NCBI RefSeq assembly: GCF_037081715.1 | Contig: NZ_JAZDDH010000002.1 | Location: 62,001-126,000 of the forward strand | Source: Halalkalicoccus sp. CG83 | Lineage (GTDB): Archaea; Halobacteriota; Halobacteria; Halobacteriales; Halalkalicoccaceae | Direction of reading: 5' to 3' | Length of the DNA stretch: 64,000 nt | Shown: one piece after another, positions 1 to 8,747 of the stretch | Position numbering within the stretch: the stretch's first letter is position 1 | How the letters are laid out: every line of letters begins with the position of its first letter | Notes under the pieces: generated by a model | What the model saw: only the letters and a program-made list of their open reading frames with translations | Database searches by the model: none | What the model was told of the DNA's origin: nothing | Translations under genes and position numbers: made by a program

Positions 1-32
1 GTGAACTGCTCGGATCGGAGTGGTGGGGGAAC

Positions 33-3000
33 ATGAGTGCCGAACCGGTCACGCTGGACCTCGATCGGCGATCGTTCCTCAAGGCCAGCGCGCTCGCGGG
101 TGCGGTCGCGCTCGGCGGCGCTGGCGCGGGCCAGGCCCTCGCACAGGACGAGGAGGAGGAGAAGCCGGGGACGAGGCCCGACGCCGAGATGTCGAAGACG
201 ATCTGTAACTACTGTGCGGTCGGCTGTGGCTTCCGCGGCGTCAAGGAGGGCAATTCGTTCGTCGCGATGGAGCCGTGGTTCGAGAACCCGATCAACAACG
301 GCTCGCTCTGCTCGAAGGGAGCGGGGATCCTCGAGACCGAACACTCCGACCGGCGCCTGAAACGCCCGATGCGTCGGATCGACGGCGAGTGGCAGTCGAT
401 CTCGTGGAACGAGGCCTACGACATCATCGAGGAGAAGTACGCCGAGATCCTCGAGGAGTACAGCCCCGAGAGCGTCATGATGATGGGCAGCGCCCACCAC
501 GCGAACGAGGAGGCCTACGCCTTCCGAAAGCTGGCGGCGTTCATGGGGACGAACAACTGCGACCACCAGGCGCGGATCTGTCACTCGCCCACCGTCACCG
601 GACTGGCGAACACGTGGGGCTACGGGGCGATGACCAACACGATCAACGACTACCGGAACTTCGATCTCCTGCTCATCATCGGGCAGAACCCCACCGAGTC
701 CCACCCGATCGCGATGCAGCACATCCTCGAGGGACAGGCCCGAGGGGGCACGATCGTCTCCATCGATCCCCGGTACACGAAAACCTCGGCACACGCGGAC
801 CACTACCACCGCCTCCGGCCGGGCACCGACGTGGCGCTGCTGATGGGGCTGATGCGCTACCTCCAGCAGCAGAACGAACTCGACCAGGAAATGCTCTCGG
901 GCCGGGTCAACGGCTGGCCCGACGTCGAGACCGAACTCGAACACTACGACCTCGAAACGGTCGCCGACATCACCTGGATCGACGTCGAGGACCTCGAGGC
1001 GATCGGCGACCTGATGATCGAGAACAAGCCCAACATCCAGATCGAGTGGGCGATGGGCGGCACCCAGCACAACAACGGCACCCAGAACATCCGGTCGTAC
1101 GCGCTGACCTCGCTGGCTGCGGGAAGCGCCGCTCGAAGCGGCGGCGGCCTGCAGGTGATGCGCGGACACGCGAACGTCCAGGGCGCAACCGACCTCGGGG
1201 TCGACGCCACGATCCTGCCGGGCTACTACTCGGTGTCGGCGCCCGGCTCGTGGGTCCACTGGACGAACGTCTGGGACCAGAGCCCGTGGACCAGCGGCTC
1301 GACGGACTTCTGGGACCTCTACGAGCGCTTCGCGCTGATGCCGAACGACATGTGGCAACAGATGACCGAGGGCGACGAGGCGGCCGCGGCGGGGGAGGCA
1401 GAGGAGGAGGAGGAGAGCGAGGGCGAGGACGACGTGGCCGAGGACGTCGAGGAGGCCGAGGACACCGGGTCGGGTCCCGAGCAGGACTCACCGACCGAGG
1501 CCGGCGACCAGTCGGGCGACCCCGCCGACCAGGGCGGCTCCGGCGACGTCGACAACCCCGATCAGGACACCACCCAGCAGGCCGAACGCCGGATCGAGGA
1601 CCGTTCGATGATGTTCCAGGACGGGCTCACCGTCGCCCGCTGGTACGAGGCCGCCCTCCAGCAGGAGGATCGACTCCACGAGTCGAACCTCTACCAGCCC
1701 GACCCGCTGAAGATGACGTTCATCTGGGGCCACTCGGTCAACTCCATCACCGAGATGGACAAGATGAAGAAGGCGATGGAGGCGCTCGAGCTTCTCGTGG
1801 TGGTCGACGTGTTCCCCTCGATTGCGGGAACGCTCGCCGACGCCGACGCCGACAACATTCTGTTGCTCCCGGCGTCGAGCCAGTACGAGCACCACCGCTC
1901 GGTGACCAACTCGCATCGCTCGGTCCAGTGGAGCGAGCCCGTCTCGCCGCCGGCCCACGACTCCAAGCCGGACCTCCAGATCATGCAGGAGCTGGCCGCG
2001 CGCTTCGGGTTCGGACAGCACTTCGACTGGGGGAGCGGCGAGGAGCTGTACAACGGCAAGAGCACCTACGAGGCCGTTCTCCGGGAGATCAACCTCGGGG
2101 TGCGAACGGTCGGCTACCAGCAGAACCCCGCACGCCTCCAGCGACAGAAGGAGTACGACGGGGACTTCAGCACCGAGACGCTGCGGGCCGACAGCGAGGG
2201 AACGCCGGTCAGCGGCGAGTTCTGGGGGCTGCCGTGGCCCTGCTGGGGCGACGAGCACCCCGGCACGCCGATCATCTGGCGTGATGACATCCACCCCGCC
2301 CAGGGCGGCCACGACTTTCGGGCGAACTGGGGTATCACCGCTCCCAGTCCCCAGGAGTGGCAGCAGACGAACGTCGACAAGGAGTACCCGCTCACGGAGA
2401 CGGTCGCCCAGGAGGGTGAGGCGGGCCTCGACATGCTCCGGGATGCCTATCAACCCGACTGGTACGACGGCGAGATCGAGGGCGTCCCCCAGTACCCGGG
2501 CTTCACGACGGTCCTTCCCGAGGATCCGTCTGACGCCTCGTCGATGACGCTCCCGATGGAGTACGCGCTCCGCGACGACACGTCGGTCTACGACTGTGCG
2601 GCCGCGTTGAACGAACAGCGCGGTCACCAGCACGATCTCCAGTTCTACGAGCAGTTCGACAACCCCCAGCCGGACCCGCCGACAGGACGCGGTCGGGCGC
2701 GGGGGGTCGCGTGGAACTTCATCGATACGGTGCCGAAACACCGCGAGCCGATCGAGAGCCCGCGGCCCGACCTGGCCGAGCAGTGGCCCGCGAACGGGGA
2801 GCAGACGAACTTCTTCCGTCTCGACCAGAACAACGCCGTCACCCAACAGGAGGCGACCCAGCGCGCCTACGACGAGGGGATGAACACGATCCTCACCACG
2901 GGTCGACAGGTCGAACACCAGGGCGGCGGCGCGGAGACCCGGAACAACGAACTCACCGCGGACATCCAGCCCCACATGTACGCCGAGATCCATCCCGACA

Positions 3001-3422
3001 TGGCGGAGGAGCTCGATATCACCGGGGGCGACGACCACGTCATCCTCACCTCCCAGGACAAGGGCTCGATCCTGGTGAAGGCGAAGGTGACCTACCGGCC
3101 ACAGGGTTCCGACGAGGTCTTCTGTCCGTATCACTGGGGCGGGGTCCGCCACGGCCAGGAGTTCACCGACAACTACCCCGAGGGGACCAAGCCGCTCGCG
3201 ATCGGCGAGAGCGCGAACTTCATCACCTCGAGCGGGTTCGACGCCGAGACCCAGATGCAGGAGACCAAGGCGGGGATGGTTCGCGTCGAGAAGGCGACCG
3301 AGGAACGCATGGAGGAACTGAACATGGAGTTCATCGACTACCCACAGGACGAGCACGGCCTCGGCGGGTCTGTCGAGTGGGACGTCCGCGATTACGACAT
3401 GCAAGCAACGGGGGACGACTGA
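33..3422 (+). CDS. fdhA: Formate dehydrogenase-type molybdopterin oxidoreductase, catalytic subunit (Tat-exported)
   Basis: Catalytic subunit of a membrane-bound formate dehydrogenase, oxidising formate to CO2 at a Mo/W-bis-MGD centre. Seen: twin-Arg signal at residues 12-17 (RRSFLK) with a hydrophobic stretch, [4Fe-4S] cysteines 58, 61, 65 and 93, and the FDH active-site motif ARICHSPTV with Cys183-His184, so a cysteine replaces the selenocysteine of FDH-N. The molybdopterin-binding C-domain ends near residue 1120. A strongly acidic low-complexity insert (about residues 445-520) is unusual for the family and probably a halophilic surface loop. The gene starts an operon with the FeS and cytochrome b subunits. 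The Tat signal places the active site outside the membrane. The promoter lies upstream of the window. Confidence 0.9.
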   Translation: MSAEPVTLDLDRRSFLKASALAGAVALGGAGAGQALAQDEEEEKPGTRPDAEMSKTICNYCAVGCGFRGVKEGNSFVAMEPWFENPINNGSLCSKGAGILETEHSDRRLKRPMRRIDGEWQSISWNEAYDIIEEKYAEILEEYSPESVMMMGSAHHANEEAYAFRKLAAFMGTNNCDHQARICHSPTVTGLANTWGYGAMTNTINDYRNFDLLLIIGQNPTESHPIAMQHILEGQARGGTIVSIDPRYTKTSAHADHYHRLRPGTDVALLMGLMRYLQQQNELDQEMLSGRVNGWPDVETELEHYDLETVADITWIDVEDLEAIGDLMIENKPNIQIEWAMGGTQHNNGTQNIRSYALTSLAAGSAARSGGGLQVMRGHANVQGATDLGVDATILPGYYSVSAPGSWVHWTNVWDQSPWTSGSTDFWDLYERFALMPNDMWQQMTEGDEAAAAGEAEEEEESEGEDDVAEDVEEAEDTGSGPEQDSPTEAGDQSGDPADQGGSGDVDNPDQDTTQQAERRIEDRSMMFQDGLTVARWYEAALQQEDRLHESNLYQPDPLKMTFIWGHSVNSITEMDKMKKAMEALELLVVVDVFPSIAGTLADADADNILLLPASSQYEHHRSVTNSHRSVQWSEPVSPPAHDSKPDLQIMQELAARFGFGQHFDWGSGEELYNGKSTYEAVLREINLGVRTVGYQQNPARLQRQKEYDGDFSTETLRADSEGTPVSGEFWGLPWPCWGDEHPGTPIIWRDDIHPAQGGHDFRANWGITAPSPQEWQQTNVDKEYPLTETVAQEGEAGLDMLRDAYQPDWYDGEIEGVPQYPGFTTVLPEDPSDASSMTLPMEYALRDDTSVYDCAAALNEQRGHQHDLQFYEQFDNPQPDPPTGRGRARGVAWNFIDTVPKHREPIESPRPDLAEQWPANGEQTNFFRLDQNNAVTQQEATQRAYDEGMNTILTTGRQVEHQGGGAETRNNELTADIQPHMYAEIHPDMAEELDITGGDDHVILTSQDKGSILVKAKVTYRPQGSDEVFCPYHWGGVRHGQEFTDNYPEGTKPLAIGESANFITSSGFDAETQMQETKAGMVRVEKATEERMEELNMEFIDYPQDEHGLGGSVEWDVRDYDMQATGDD

Positions 3423-4097
3423 ATGTCAACGAACGACCCTACAGAAGCGAAACTCAGCAACGGCGTAATGAGCGTCGGCGACGGGACGCGGATCTTCCCC
3501 GACGTCGAGGCGTGTATCGACTGTGGCGGCTGCGTGGTCGCCTGTAAACGAACCTGGGACGTCCCCGTCGACGAACAGCGCATCGACATCACGACGATGC
3601 TCGAGGGCCACGAGGCCGACGAGGGGTACAACGGCAAGCAGGTCCAGGCGATCGAGGACGGGAAGAACCCCGGCGAGACCAGCCTCCCGATGCAGTGTTA
3701 TCACTGCGATAACGCCCCCTGTGTGTCGGTCTGTCCGACCAACGCGCTGCAGAAACGTGACGACCGGTTCGTCGAGGTCGTCGACGACCTCTGCATCGGC
3801 TGTCAGTACTGTCTGTCGGGCTGTCCGTTCGGCGCGCCGCAGTATCCCGACTCCGACGACGGCGTCCCCTCGATCGTCGGCTCGGGCGGAACGATGGACA
3901 AGTGTACCGGCTGTCAAGAGCGCCAGGAGGCGGGTCAGGGGCCCGCTTGCGCCGAGGAGTGTGCGACCAACGCCATCCTCGTCGGTTCGACCGGTGAGAT
4001 CGCCGACGAACTCGAGAAACGCGGCAGCGGCTCCTTCTTCAACGACACCGCCCTGGAGGTCATCTTCGGGGAAGAAGCGGACATGATGAAACGATGA
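3423..4097 (+). CDS. fdhB: Formate dehydrogenase iron-sulfur (beta) subunit, four-cluster ferredoxin
   Basis: Electron-transfer subunit linking FdhA to the membrane cytochrome b. Seen: four Cys clusters typical of the FdnH/HybA/DmsB family, namely CIDCGGCVVACK near residue 30, CYHCDNAPCVSVCP near 94, CIGCQYCLSGCP near 122, and CTGC...CAEEC near 158. At 224 aa it is shorter than E. coli FdnH and lacks that protein's C-terminal membrane helix, so membrane attachment must come from a partner. The ATG follows the fdhA stop directly, and its own stop overlaps the next start (ATGA), indicating translational coupling in one operon. Confidence 0.92.
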   Translation: MSTNDPTEAKLSNGVMSVGDGTRIFPDVEACIDCGGCVVACKRTWDVPVDEQRIDITTMLEGHEADEGYNGKQVQAIEDGKNPGETSLPMQCYHCDNAPCVSVCPTNALQKRDDRFVEVVDDLCIGCQYCLSGCPFGAPQYPDSDDGVPSIVGSGGTMDKCTGCQERQEAGQGPACAEECATNAILVGSTGEIADELEKRGSGSFFNDTALEVIFGEEADMMKR

Positions 4098-4618
4098 GTT
4101 CCGATTCCACATCCGATCCCGACGGCGAGACCGAGGTGGCGGCCGCCGAGGACCCGCAGGAACCGACCGAGAACCGTCGCGGGCTCTCGGATCGAACGGC
4201 GTTTTGGACCAGCCTGCTGCTCTCGATCGTGATCGCGGTCGGGTCGATCTGGGTGGTCGGCCGACTGGGCGACTTCTTCGAGGCACTCCAACGCGTGCGC
4301 CCGACCATCGAGGGCGGCGGCGTCGGCGCGGAGTGGGTTCGGGGCAACACGTTGCCCGCCCTCGAGTGGCTGATCACGCTCGTTCACTTCGCGGACGTGA
4401 TCATGGGCGTGTTCATCCTCGTGATGGTGTTCATCCACTGGATCGCGTTCCGCCGGCTCGCGGCGCGGATGCGCCCGCCGGACGCGCCACGACGGAGCAG
4501 CGACGCCGTCGCCACCGACGGCGGTGAGCGGTCCTTCGGATCGCAAACGGTAGAGAACGAGCGAGACCAGCCGGCCGAGGACGAACCCGCAGGTCGACGT
4601 GGAGGTGACTCGGCGTGA
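4094..4618 (+). CDS. Small two-helix membrane protein of the formate dehydrogenase operon
   Basis: A 174-aa protein with an acidic N-terminus, one membrane segment near residues 36-56, a second near 96-116, and a charged C-terminal tail. I do not recognise a family. It overlaps fdhB by ATGA and the cytochrome b gene by GTGA, so it is translated with both and is probably an accessory or anchor subunit of the complex. That may matter because FdhB here lacks its own anchor helix. The tail encodes a TDGGERS stretch whose DNA word CCGACGGCGGTGAGC recurs twice in the tail of the next gene. Function is inferred from context only. Confidence 0.75.
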   Translation: MSSDSTSDPDGETEVAAAEDPQEPTENRRGLSDRTAFWTSLLLSIVIAVGSIWVVGRLGDFFEALQRVRPTIEGGGVGAEWVRGNTLPALEWLITLVHFADVIMGVFILVMVFIHWIAFRRLAARMRPPDAPRRSSDAVATDGGERSFGSQTVENERDQPAEDEPAGRRGGDSA

Positions 4619-5727
4619 CCAACCTCGACCACGGCAAGTTCTCCCGCGTCACCACGATGTTCCACTCGCTGCTGGCGCTGACGGTGTTCGTCCTGTTCTT
4701 CACGGGCTACTCCGTCGCCTTCAACAGCGAGCTCTGGTGGCTCGTCGAGCTCATGGGCGGCAACCAGGGGGTGCTCGCGATTCACCGGATCGCCGGCTTC
4801 GCGCTCATCCTGCTGACAAGCTTCTGGGTGCTGTATATGCTGCTCCGGATGGGCGGCTCGGCGAGCTTCGCGGCGGTGTTGCCCAACCCGGACGACATCG
4901 CCGCCTTCGTTCAGGACGTGAAGTTCGCGTTCGGGATGGCCGACGAGCGCCACCCAAACGCACGCCAGTTCGCGGGCTACTCCGCCGAGGAGATCCCGAT
5001 GCTCTCGTACATCGGGAAGGGCGTCGTCGCCATCTTCACCGTCGAGCTGTTGCTGTTGATGATATCGGGGCTGTTGATCTGGCAGAAGACGATGCTGATC
5101 GACTTCTACAACTCCCAGTCGGTCGTCATCGCGTTCGTCGGCTTCCACGGGCTGCTCGGCGTCATCATGATGATGGGGGTGATGTTCCACACGTTCGAAC
5201 ACACTGCCCATCCCGCGTTCTACCCCGTCGAGATGAAGGCGTTCCTCCCGAAGAAGGACACCCCCGAGTACCACGGCGACGAGGAGACGTCCTCCGTGAC
5301 GGGCATCGAGCAGCTCCGTCTCAAATCGAGCTGGGGCTGGGCGACGAACCTGCTCGGCGCGCTCGTGATCATCGGCGTCGTGAGCGTCCTGATCGCCAGC
5401 ATGGACTACGGCGGTTATCCGATCCCGGAGACGCTCGTCTTCGGCGAAGGGAGCGTGCTTCGTACCATCGGCGTGAACATCGGGATCCTCGTGCTGTTCA
5501 TCGGGCTGTTCCTCTCGATGTACGGTAACGTTCTCCGGGCGCGCTACATGCGCCAGCGCCGCGAGGGGCGGAGCCGGAGCGCCACCGTGACCGACGGCGG
5601 TGAGCGAAGCGAGGGGTCGCGATCCTCGTCGGACCGATGGTCCGACGGCGGTGAGCCGAGCGGTGCGAGGCGAACGTCGGAAGACGAGGGGAGCGATTCA
5701 TCCGGAAGCGAGCGGGCCGACGACTGA
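4615..5727 (+). CDS. fdhC: Formate dehydrogenase cytochrome b (gamma) subunit
   Basis: Membrane cytochrome b556-type subunit that passes electrons from FdhB to the quinone pool. Seen: helices near residues 15-35, 55-75, 140-160, 170-190, 245-265 and 285-305, with candidate haem-ligand histidines in HSLLAL, HRIAGF, FHGLLG and HTFEHTAHP, matching the FdnI/Ni-Fe hydrogenase cytochrome b family. It starts with GTG inside the stop of the preceding gene. The last ~60 residues are a Ser/Gly/Asp/Arg-rich tail not expected for the family. That tail contains a perfect DNA palindrome and two copies of a word shared with the preceding gene. Confidence 0.9.
   Translation: MTNLDHGKFSRVTTMFHSLLALTVFVLFFTGYSVAFNSELWWLVELMGGNQGVLAIHRIAGFALILLTSFWVLYMLLRMGGSASFAAVLPNPDDIAAFVQDVKFAFGMADERHPNARQFAGYSAEEIPMLSYIGKGVVAIFTVELLLLMISGLLIWQKTMLIDFYNSQSVVIAFVGFHGLLGVIMMMGVMFHTFEHTAHPAFYPVEMKAFLPKKDTPEYHGDEETSSVTGIEQLRLKSSWGWATNLLGALVIIGVVSVLIASMDYGGYPIPETLVFGEGSVLRTIGVNIGILVLFIGLFLSMYGNVLRARYMRQRREGRSRSATVTDGGERSEGSRSSSDRWSDGGEPSGARRTSEDEGSDSSGSERADD
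5627..5647. repeat. Perfect hairpin with GAT triloop inside the fdhC tail
   Basis: A 9-bp perfect inverted repeat (CGTCGGACC / GGTCCGACG) with a 3-nt GAT loop, read in frame as part of the low-complexity FdhC tail. The words at 5590, 5642 and (in the neighbour gene) 4514 share CCGACGGCGGTGAGC. The design resembles the triloop hairpins at 16489-16555 and 58477-58545. Confidence 0.7.
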
Positions 5728-5899
5728 CCGCTCCCGGTACCACTCCCTCGTCGAACGAAACCCTCGAAGAAGACCTGCGTTCTCCCCTCTCTCGGCGACG
5801 CGACCGTCCGCCGGATCGATGCTTCAGAAACGGTGCGCTCCGAGCGCTACGGAACGAGAGTCCGAGCGGCGGCTACGATCGAGCGGTGATGGACGGGCG

Positions 5900-6373
5900 T
5901 TACGCGTCGAGCTCCCGCTTGAGCATTTCGACGTTCCACTTGTTCGCCTTCCACGCCGCGTCGAACACCGTCCCGATCACGGGGATCGATCCGACGACGG
6001 CGTCGACGGCGACCAGGCCGACCATGAGTGCGAGCTTCGATTTCGATACTCCCACCCGTGCCGCCTCTCCGATGATGTAGAGCGAGATCAGCGTCGCGAT
6101 GGCGTCCCCACCCACGGGGACGATCCCGAGAATGGGGTCGAGACCGATACGGTAGTCCGTCCCCGGCACCGGCACCGCGTCGTCGAGCGCGTCGCCCAGC
6201 CACTCGATGCGCTCGAGCGTCGCCTCGACGTCTCCGGAGAGGGGGACGTCCTCGAGGCTCCAGTCGAACTCCCCGGTCTCGTCGCCGTTCCAGTCGAGTT
6301 CCCCGGTCTCGTCGTCGTCCCAGTCGGTTCCCGCATCCTCCTCCCAATCGTCTCCTCCATCATTGCTCGCCAT
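5900..6373 (-). CDS. DUF4112-type small membrane protein
   Basis: A 157-aa protein. The first ~60 residues are Asp/Glu/Trp-rich with a repeated DWxxDETGE motif, probably a variable acidic linker. The C-terminal ~95 residues carry the DUF4112 signature: DPILGIVPVGGDAIATLISLY, then a second hydrophobic segment and VIGTVFDAAWKANKWN, as in small bacterial and archaeal integral membrane proteins of unknown role. The start is the ATG at 6373 (MASNDGG). The longer open frame upstream is antisense to the neighbouring gene and is rejected. Confidence 0.8.
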   Translation of the reverse strand: MASNDGGDDWEEDAGTDWDDDETGELDWNGDETGEFDWSLEDVPLSGDVEATLERIEWLGDALDDAVPVPGTDYRIGLDPILGIVPVGGDAIATLISLYIIGEAARVGVSKSKLALMVGLVAVDAVVGSIPVIGTVFDAAWKANKWNVEMLKRELDA

Positions 6374-6501
6374 GTCCTCTCTAGTTGTAGGACGGGTAAA
6401 GACGCTGGCCCCGCACTCGCAAGTCAGTCCGCCGGGCCGTCCCGTCGGCGTTCTCGCCTCCGTCTCGTCCCGGCGCTCTACGGCTCCGTGAGTCCGATCG
6501 G

Positions 6502-6900
6502 CTATCCGACCAGTTCCGTCGACTCCTCCGAGAGTTCGACCATCACGTCCTGTCGGGATTGGGCGTCGATCTGGTCGAGGTTGCGGGTCAGGACCTCGAG
6601 AATGTCCTTCGGTTCGGGGTAGACCAGCATGTTCCCGTTCCCGTCCTCCATCACGAGCTGGGTGTCGGAGAGGTTCACCCGGTTGCCCTCGATGCTCGCG
6701 ACGATCGCGGGAAGCGCCTCGGCGCCGCCGGTGTCGCCCTCCTCGACCATCGTGATGTACAGTGAGTCCATCCCGATGAGGTCCTTGTACTCGCGGACGC
6801 GCTTCGCACACTCGACCATGTCACGAGTTACCTCGGTCTTCGACGGATTGCCGTGCTCGCCGTTGAAACAGTGTTTGCACACCCGGAGCTCCATTCGCAT
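6502..6900 (-). CDS. Conserved haloarchaeal protein, CKHC motif, unknown function
   Basis: About 132 aa beginning MRMELRVCKHCFNGEHGN. The CxxC followed by a later Cys suggests a bound metal or redox cysteines. The remainder is a compact soluble domain without membrane segments. I recognise it only as a haloarchaeal-type conserved hypothetical. ATGs at 6900 and 6894 are both possible; upstream residues look non-coding. It is divergent from the small membrane protein at 6980, so the 80 bp between them hold both promoters. Confidence 0.7.
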   Translation of the reverse strand: MRMELRVCKHCFNGEHGNPSKTEVTRDMVECAKRVREYKDLIGMDSLYITMVEEGDTGGAEALPAIVASIEGNRVNLSDTQLVMEDGNGNMLVYPEPKDILEVLTRNLDQIDAQSRQDVMVELSEESTELVG

Positions 6901-6979
6901 GTCCCGGGCTTGCCGCCGGGCGTGCATTACGGTTGCGCCTTCCGAAACCCTTAGTTGGATGCCTCGTGATACCGCGCGT

Positions 6980-7159
6980 ATGGCAGGGATCCTCAACATG
7001 GTCTACGTCGCGCTCGTCTTCCTCGTGGCGGTCGGCGGGCTGCTCGCGCTCGCCTACACGACGCGGGAGTTCCGGAGCGACCGGGGGTTCGCCGTCGACC
7101 TCGCGCTGACGGTGCTGGTCGCGGCGCTCATCGTCGGGCTGGCACTCACGGTAGTATGA
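6980..7159 (+). CDS. Small two-helix membrane protein
   Basis: A 59-aa protein made of two hydrophobic helices (about residues 6-26 and 38-58) joined by a short charged loop (TTREFRSDRG). The Met start at 6980 gives a clean N-terminus (MAGILNMVYVAL). Function unknown. Codon use and hydrophobicity are those of a real small membrane protein rather than a chance frame. No clear Shine-Dalgarno precedes it, as in many haloarchaeal leaderless genes. Confidence 0.65.
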   Translation: MAGILNMVYVALVFLVAVGGLLALAYTTREFRSDRGFAVDLALTVLVAALIVGLALTVV

Positions 7160-7257
7160 CCGTCTCGCCGAGTTCGAGCGTTCACGCGTCGTAGCCGTCC
7201 CCGCGAAGCTCCGACGCGAACGGACCAGGAACGAAGAGCAGACGCACCGAGACGCGG

Positions 7258-8556
7258 CTACCGCGTTTCGACGTCGGTCCCGACCGAGACGGCCGATCCG
7301 AGCTCCGGTGCGCTCGCATCGAAGCCGACACCACGGAGATCCGTCGCGAACCGCTCACAGCGGTCTCCGTGATTGACGAGCAGCTTCGCGTCCCGGTACG
7401 GTTCGAGGAACTCCAGCAATCCCCTCCGATCCGCGTGCGCCGAGAAGTCGTAGGACTCGATCCGCGCGCTCACCGGCATGACCCGTCCGTCGATCTCGGC
7501 CCGTCCGGTCTCGAGCAGTTCGCGTCCGGGCGTCCCCGCCACCTGATAGCCGGTGAACGCCAGCGTGTTCGTCGGGTTCCGACGGATCTCGGGGACGTAC
7601 GTCATCGCCGGTCCGCCGGTGAGCATCCCGCTCGTGGTGACGATCGCCGCCCGCTGGCCGGCGATCCGCCGACGTTGGCCGTCGCGACCGGTAACGAACC
7701 GCGCGTGGGAGGTCGCCCGCCGAAGCGCCTCGGCGTCGCGGACGAACTCCGGGTACGTCCGGAGCATCTCGGTCACCCCCTTGCCCATCCCGTCGACGTA
7801 GCATGGAAGGTCGTGGGTCTCACAGATCAGCAGCATCTCCTGGGTACGCCCGATCGCGAACGCCGGCACCACCACGGTGCCGCCCTCGTGAAGCGTCGTC
7901 TCGACGCTGCGGGCGAAGCGTTCCTCCACGGCCGCCCGGTCGTCGTGTTGCACGTCGGCGTACGTACTCTCACAGATCACGACGTCGGCGTCGGGACGGG
8001 CGGTCGTTCCCGGGACTAATCGTTGAGAATCGGTGTGGAAGTCACCGGTGTAGAGTAGCCGGACGTCGCCGTCGTCCACCAGGACGTGCGCGCTGCCGGG
8101 GATGTGGCCGGCGTCGAACAGCGTCACCTCGTAGCCGGCGGCCTCGAACGTCTCGCGGTAGCCATGGGTCTCCGAGACCTGCGACAGCCGCGCGACGTCG
8201 GTCTCGGTGAACGGACACCGGTAGGAGCCGCCGTGGAGCTTCAGCGTGTCACGCGCGAGCGTTCTGGTGAGCTCTCTCGTCGGTGGCGTCCAGTGTACCG
8301 TCGGCCGGGAGTCGCCAGAGAGCAGGGCGGGCACCGCGCCGGCGTGATCGAGGTGGCCGTGCGAGACGACGACCGCCTCCGGCTCCGGGTTTCCGAGAGG
8401 GAGGCGCGGCGGGTTGTCGGTGCTCATCCCGAAGTCGATGAGGAGCGACCCGTCGCCGTCGGACCGCGTCCGATCGCCGGCGGGGCCTCGTCCCTCGCCC
8501 ACGAGGAGCGCGCTGCGACCGATCTCGCCGGCACCGCCGAGGAACTCGATCTCCAT
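7258..8556 (-). CDS. Metallo-beta-lactamase/beta-CASP ribonuclease-like protein
   Basis: Predicted zinc-dependent RNA nuclease of the beta-CASP branch (CPSF73/RNase J-like) without KH domains. Seen: MEIEFLGGAGEIGRSA start typical of the family, HxHxDH zinc motif in SHGHLDHAGAVPALL, GHIPGSAHV and LLYTGDFH motifs, beta-CASP region, and C-terminal histidine motifs in ESYDFSAHADRRGLLEF and LVNHGD. Length about 432 aa from the Met at 8556. An upstream ATG at 8634 adds 26 residues of low-complexity sequence and cannot be excluded, because an AT-rich box lies 30-40 bp before it and this clade often uses leaderless starts. Confidence 0.88.
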   Translation of the reverse strand: MEIEFLGGAGEIGRSALLVGEGRGPAGDRTRSDGDGSLLIDFGMSTDNPPRLPLGNPEPEAVVVSHGHLDHAGAVPALLSGDSRPTVHWTPPTRELTRTLARDTLKLHGGSYRCPFTETDVARLSQVSETHGYRETFEAAGYEVTLFDAGHIPGSAHVLVDDGDVRLLYTGDFHTDSQRLVPGTTARPDADVVICESTYADVQHDDRAAVEERFARSVETTLHEGGTVVVPAFAIGRTQEMLLICETHDLPCYVDGMGKGVTEMLRTYPEFVRDAEALRRATSHARFVTGRDGQRRRIAGQRAAIVTTSGMLTGGPAMTYVPEIRRNPTNTLAFTGYQVAGTPGRELLETGRAEIDGRVMPVSARIESYDFSAHADRRGLLEFLEPYRDAKLLVNHGDRCERFATDLRGVGFDASAPELGSAVSVGTDVETR

Positions 8557-8634
8557 CGACGAGGGGTAGTCGCCGGACGGGTTTGTGCGCGTTGATCCGC
8601 CCGTCTCGCTCGGGACGTCCGGCAGGATCCGCAT

Positions 8635-8747
8635 CGGGCGTAAATTGTACGATAACCATAGACATCATTTAATATGTGGAATAGCGTAAGAGTACTGTCT
8701 CAACCCGCTACGATCGTGGGTCTGAGCCGAGAAGAAGTGACGCAACG
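8635..8747. promoter_or_regulatory. Divergent promoter region between nuclease and protease genes
   Basis: The 113 bp between the two divergent genes are locally AT-rich, centred on ATTTAATATG at 8667-8676. This can serve as a TATA element for the minus-strand nuclease gene (about 35 bp from its longer start) and possibly for the plus-strand protease. Assigned by eye; no operator is recognisable. Confidence 0.4.

Noticed and set aside
1488-3404. Minus-strand open frame of 638 codons
   Set aside because: Antisense to fdhA; the catalytic subunit is certain.
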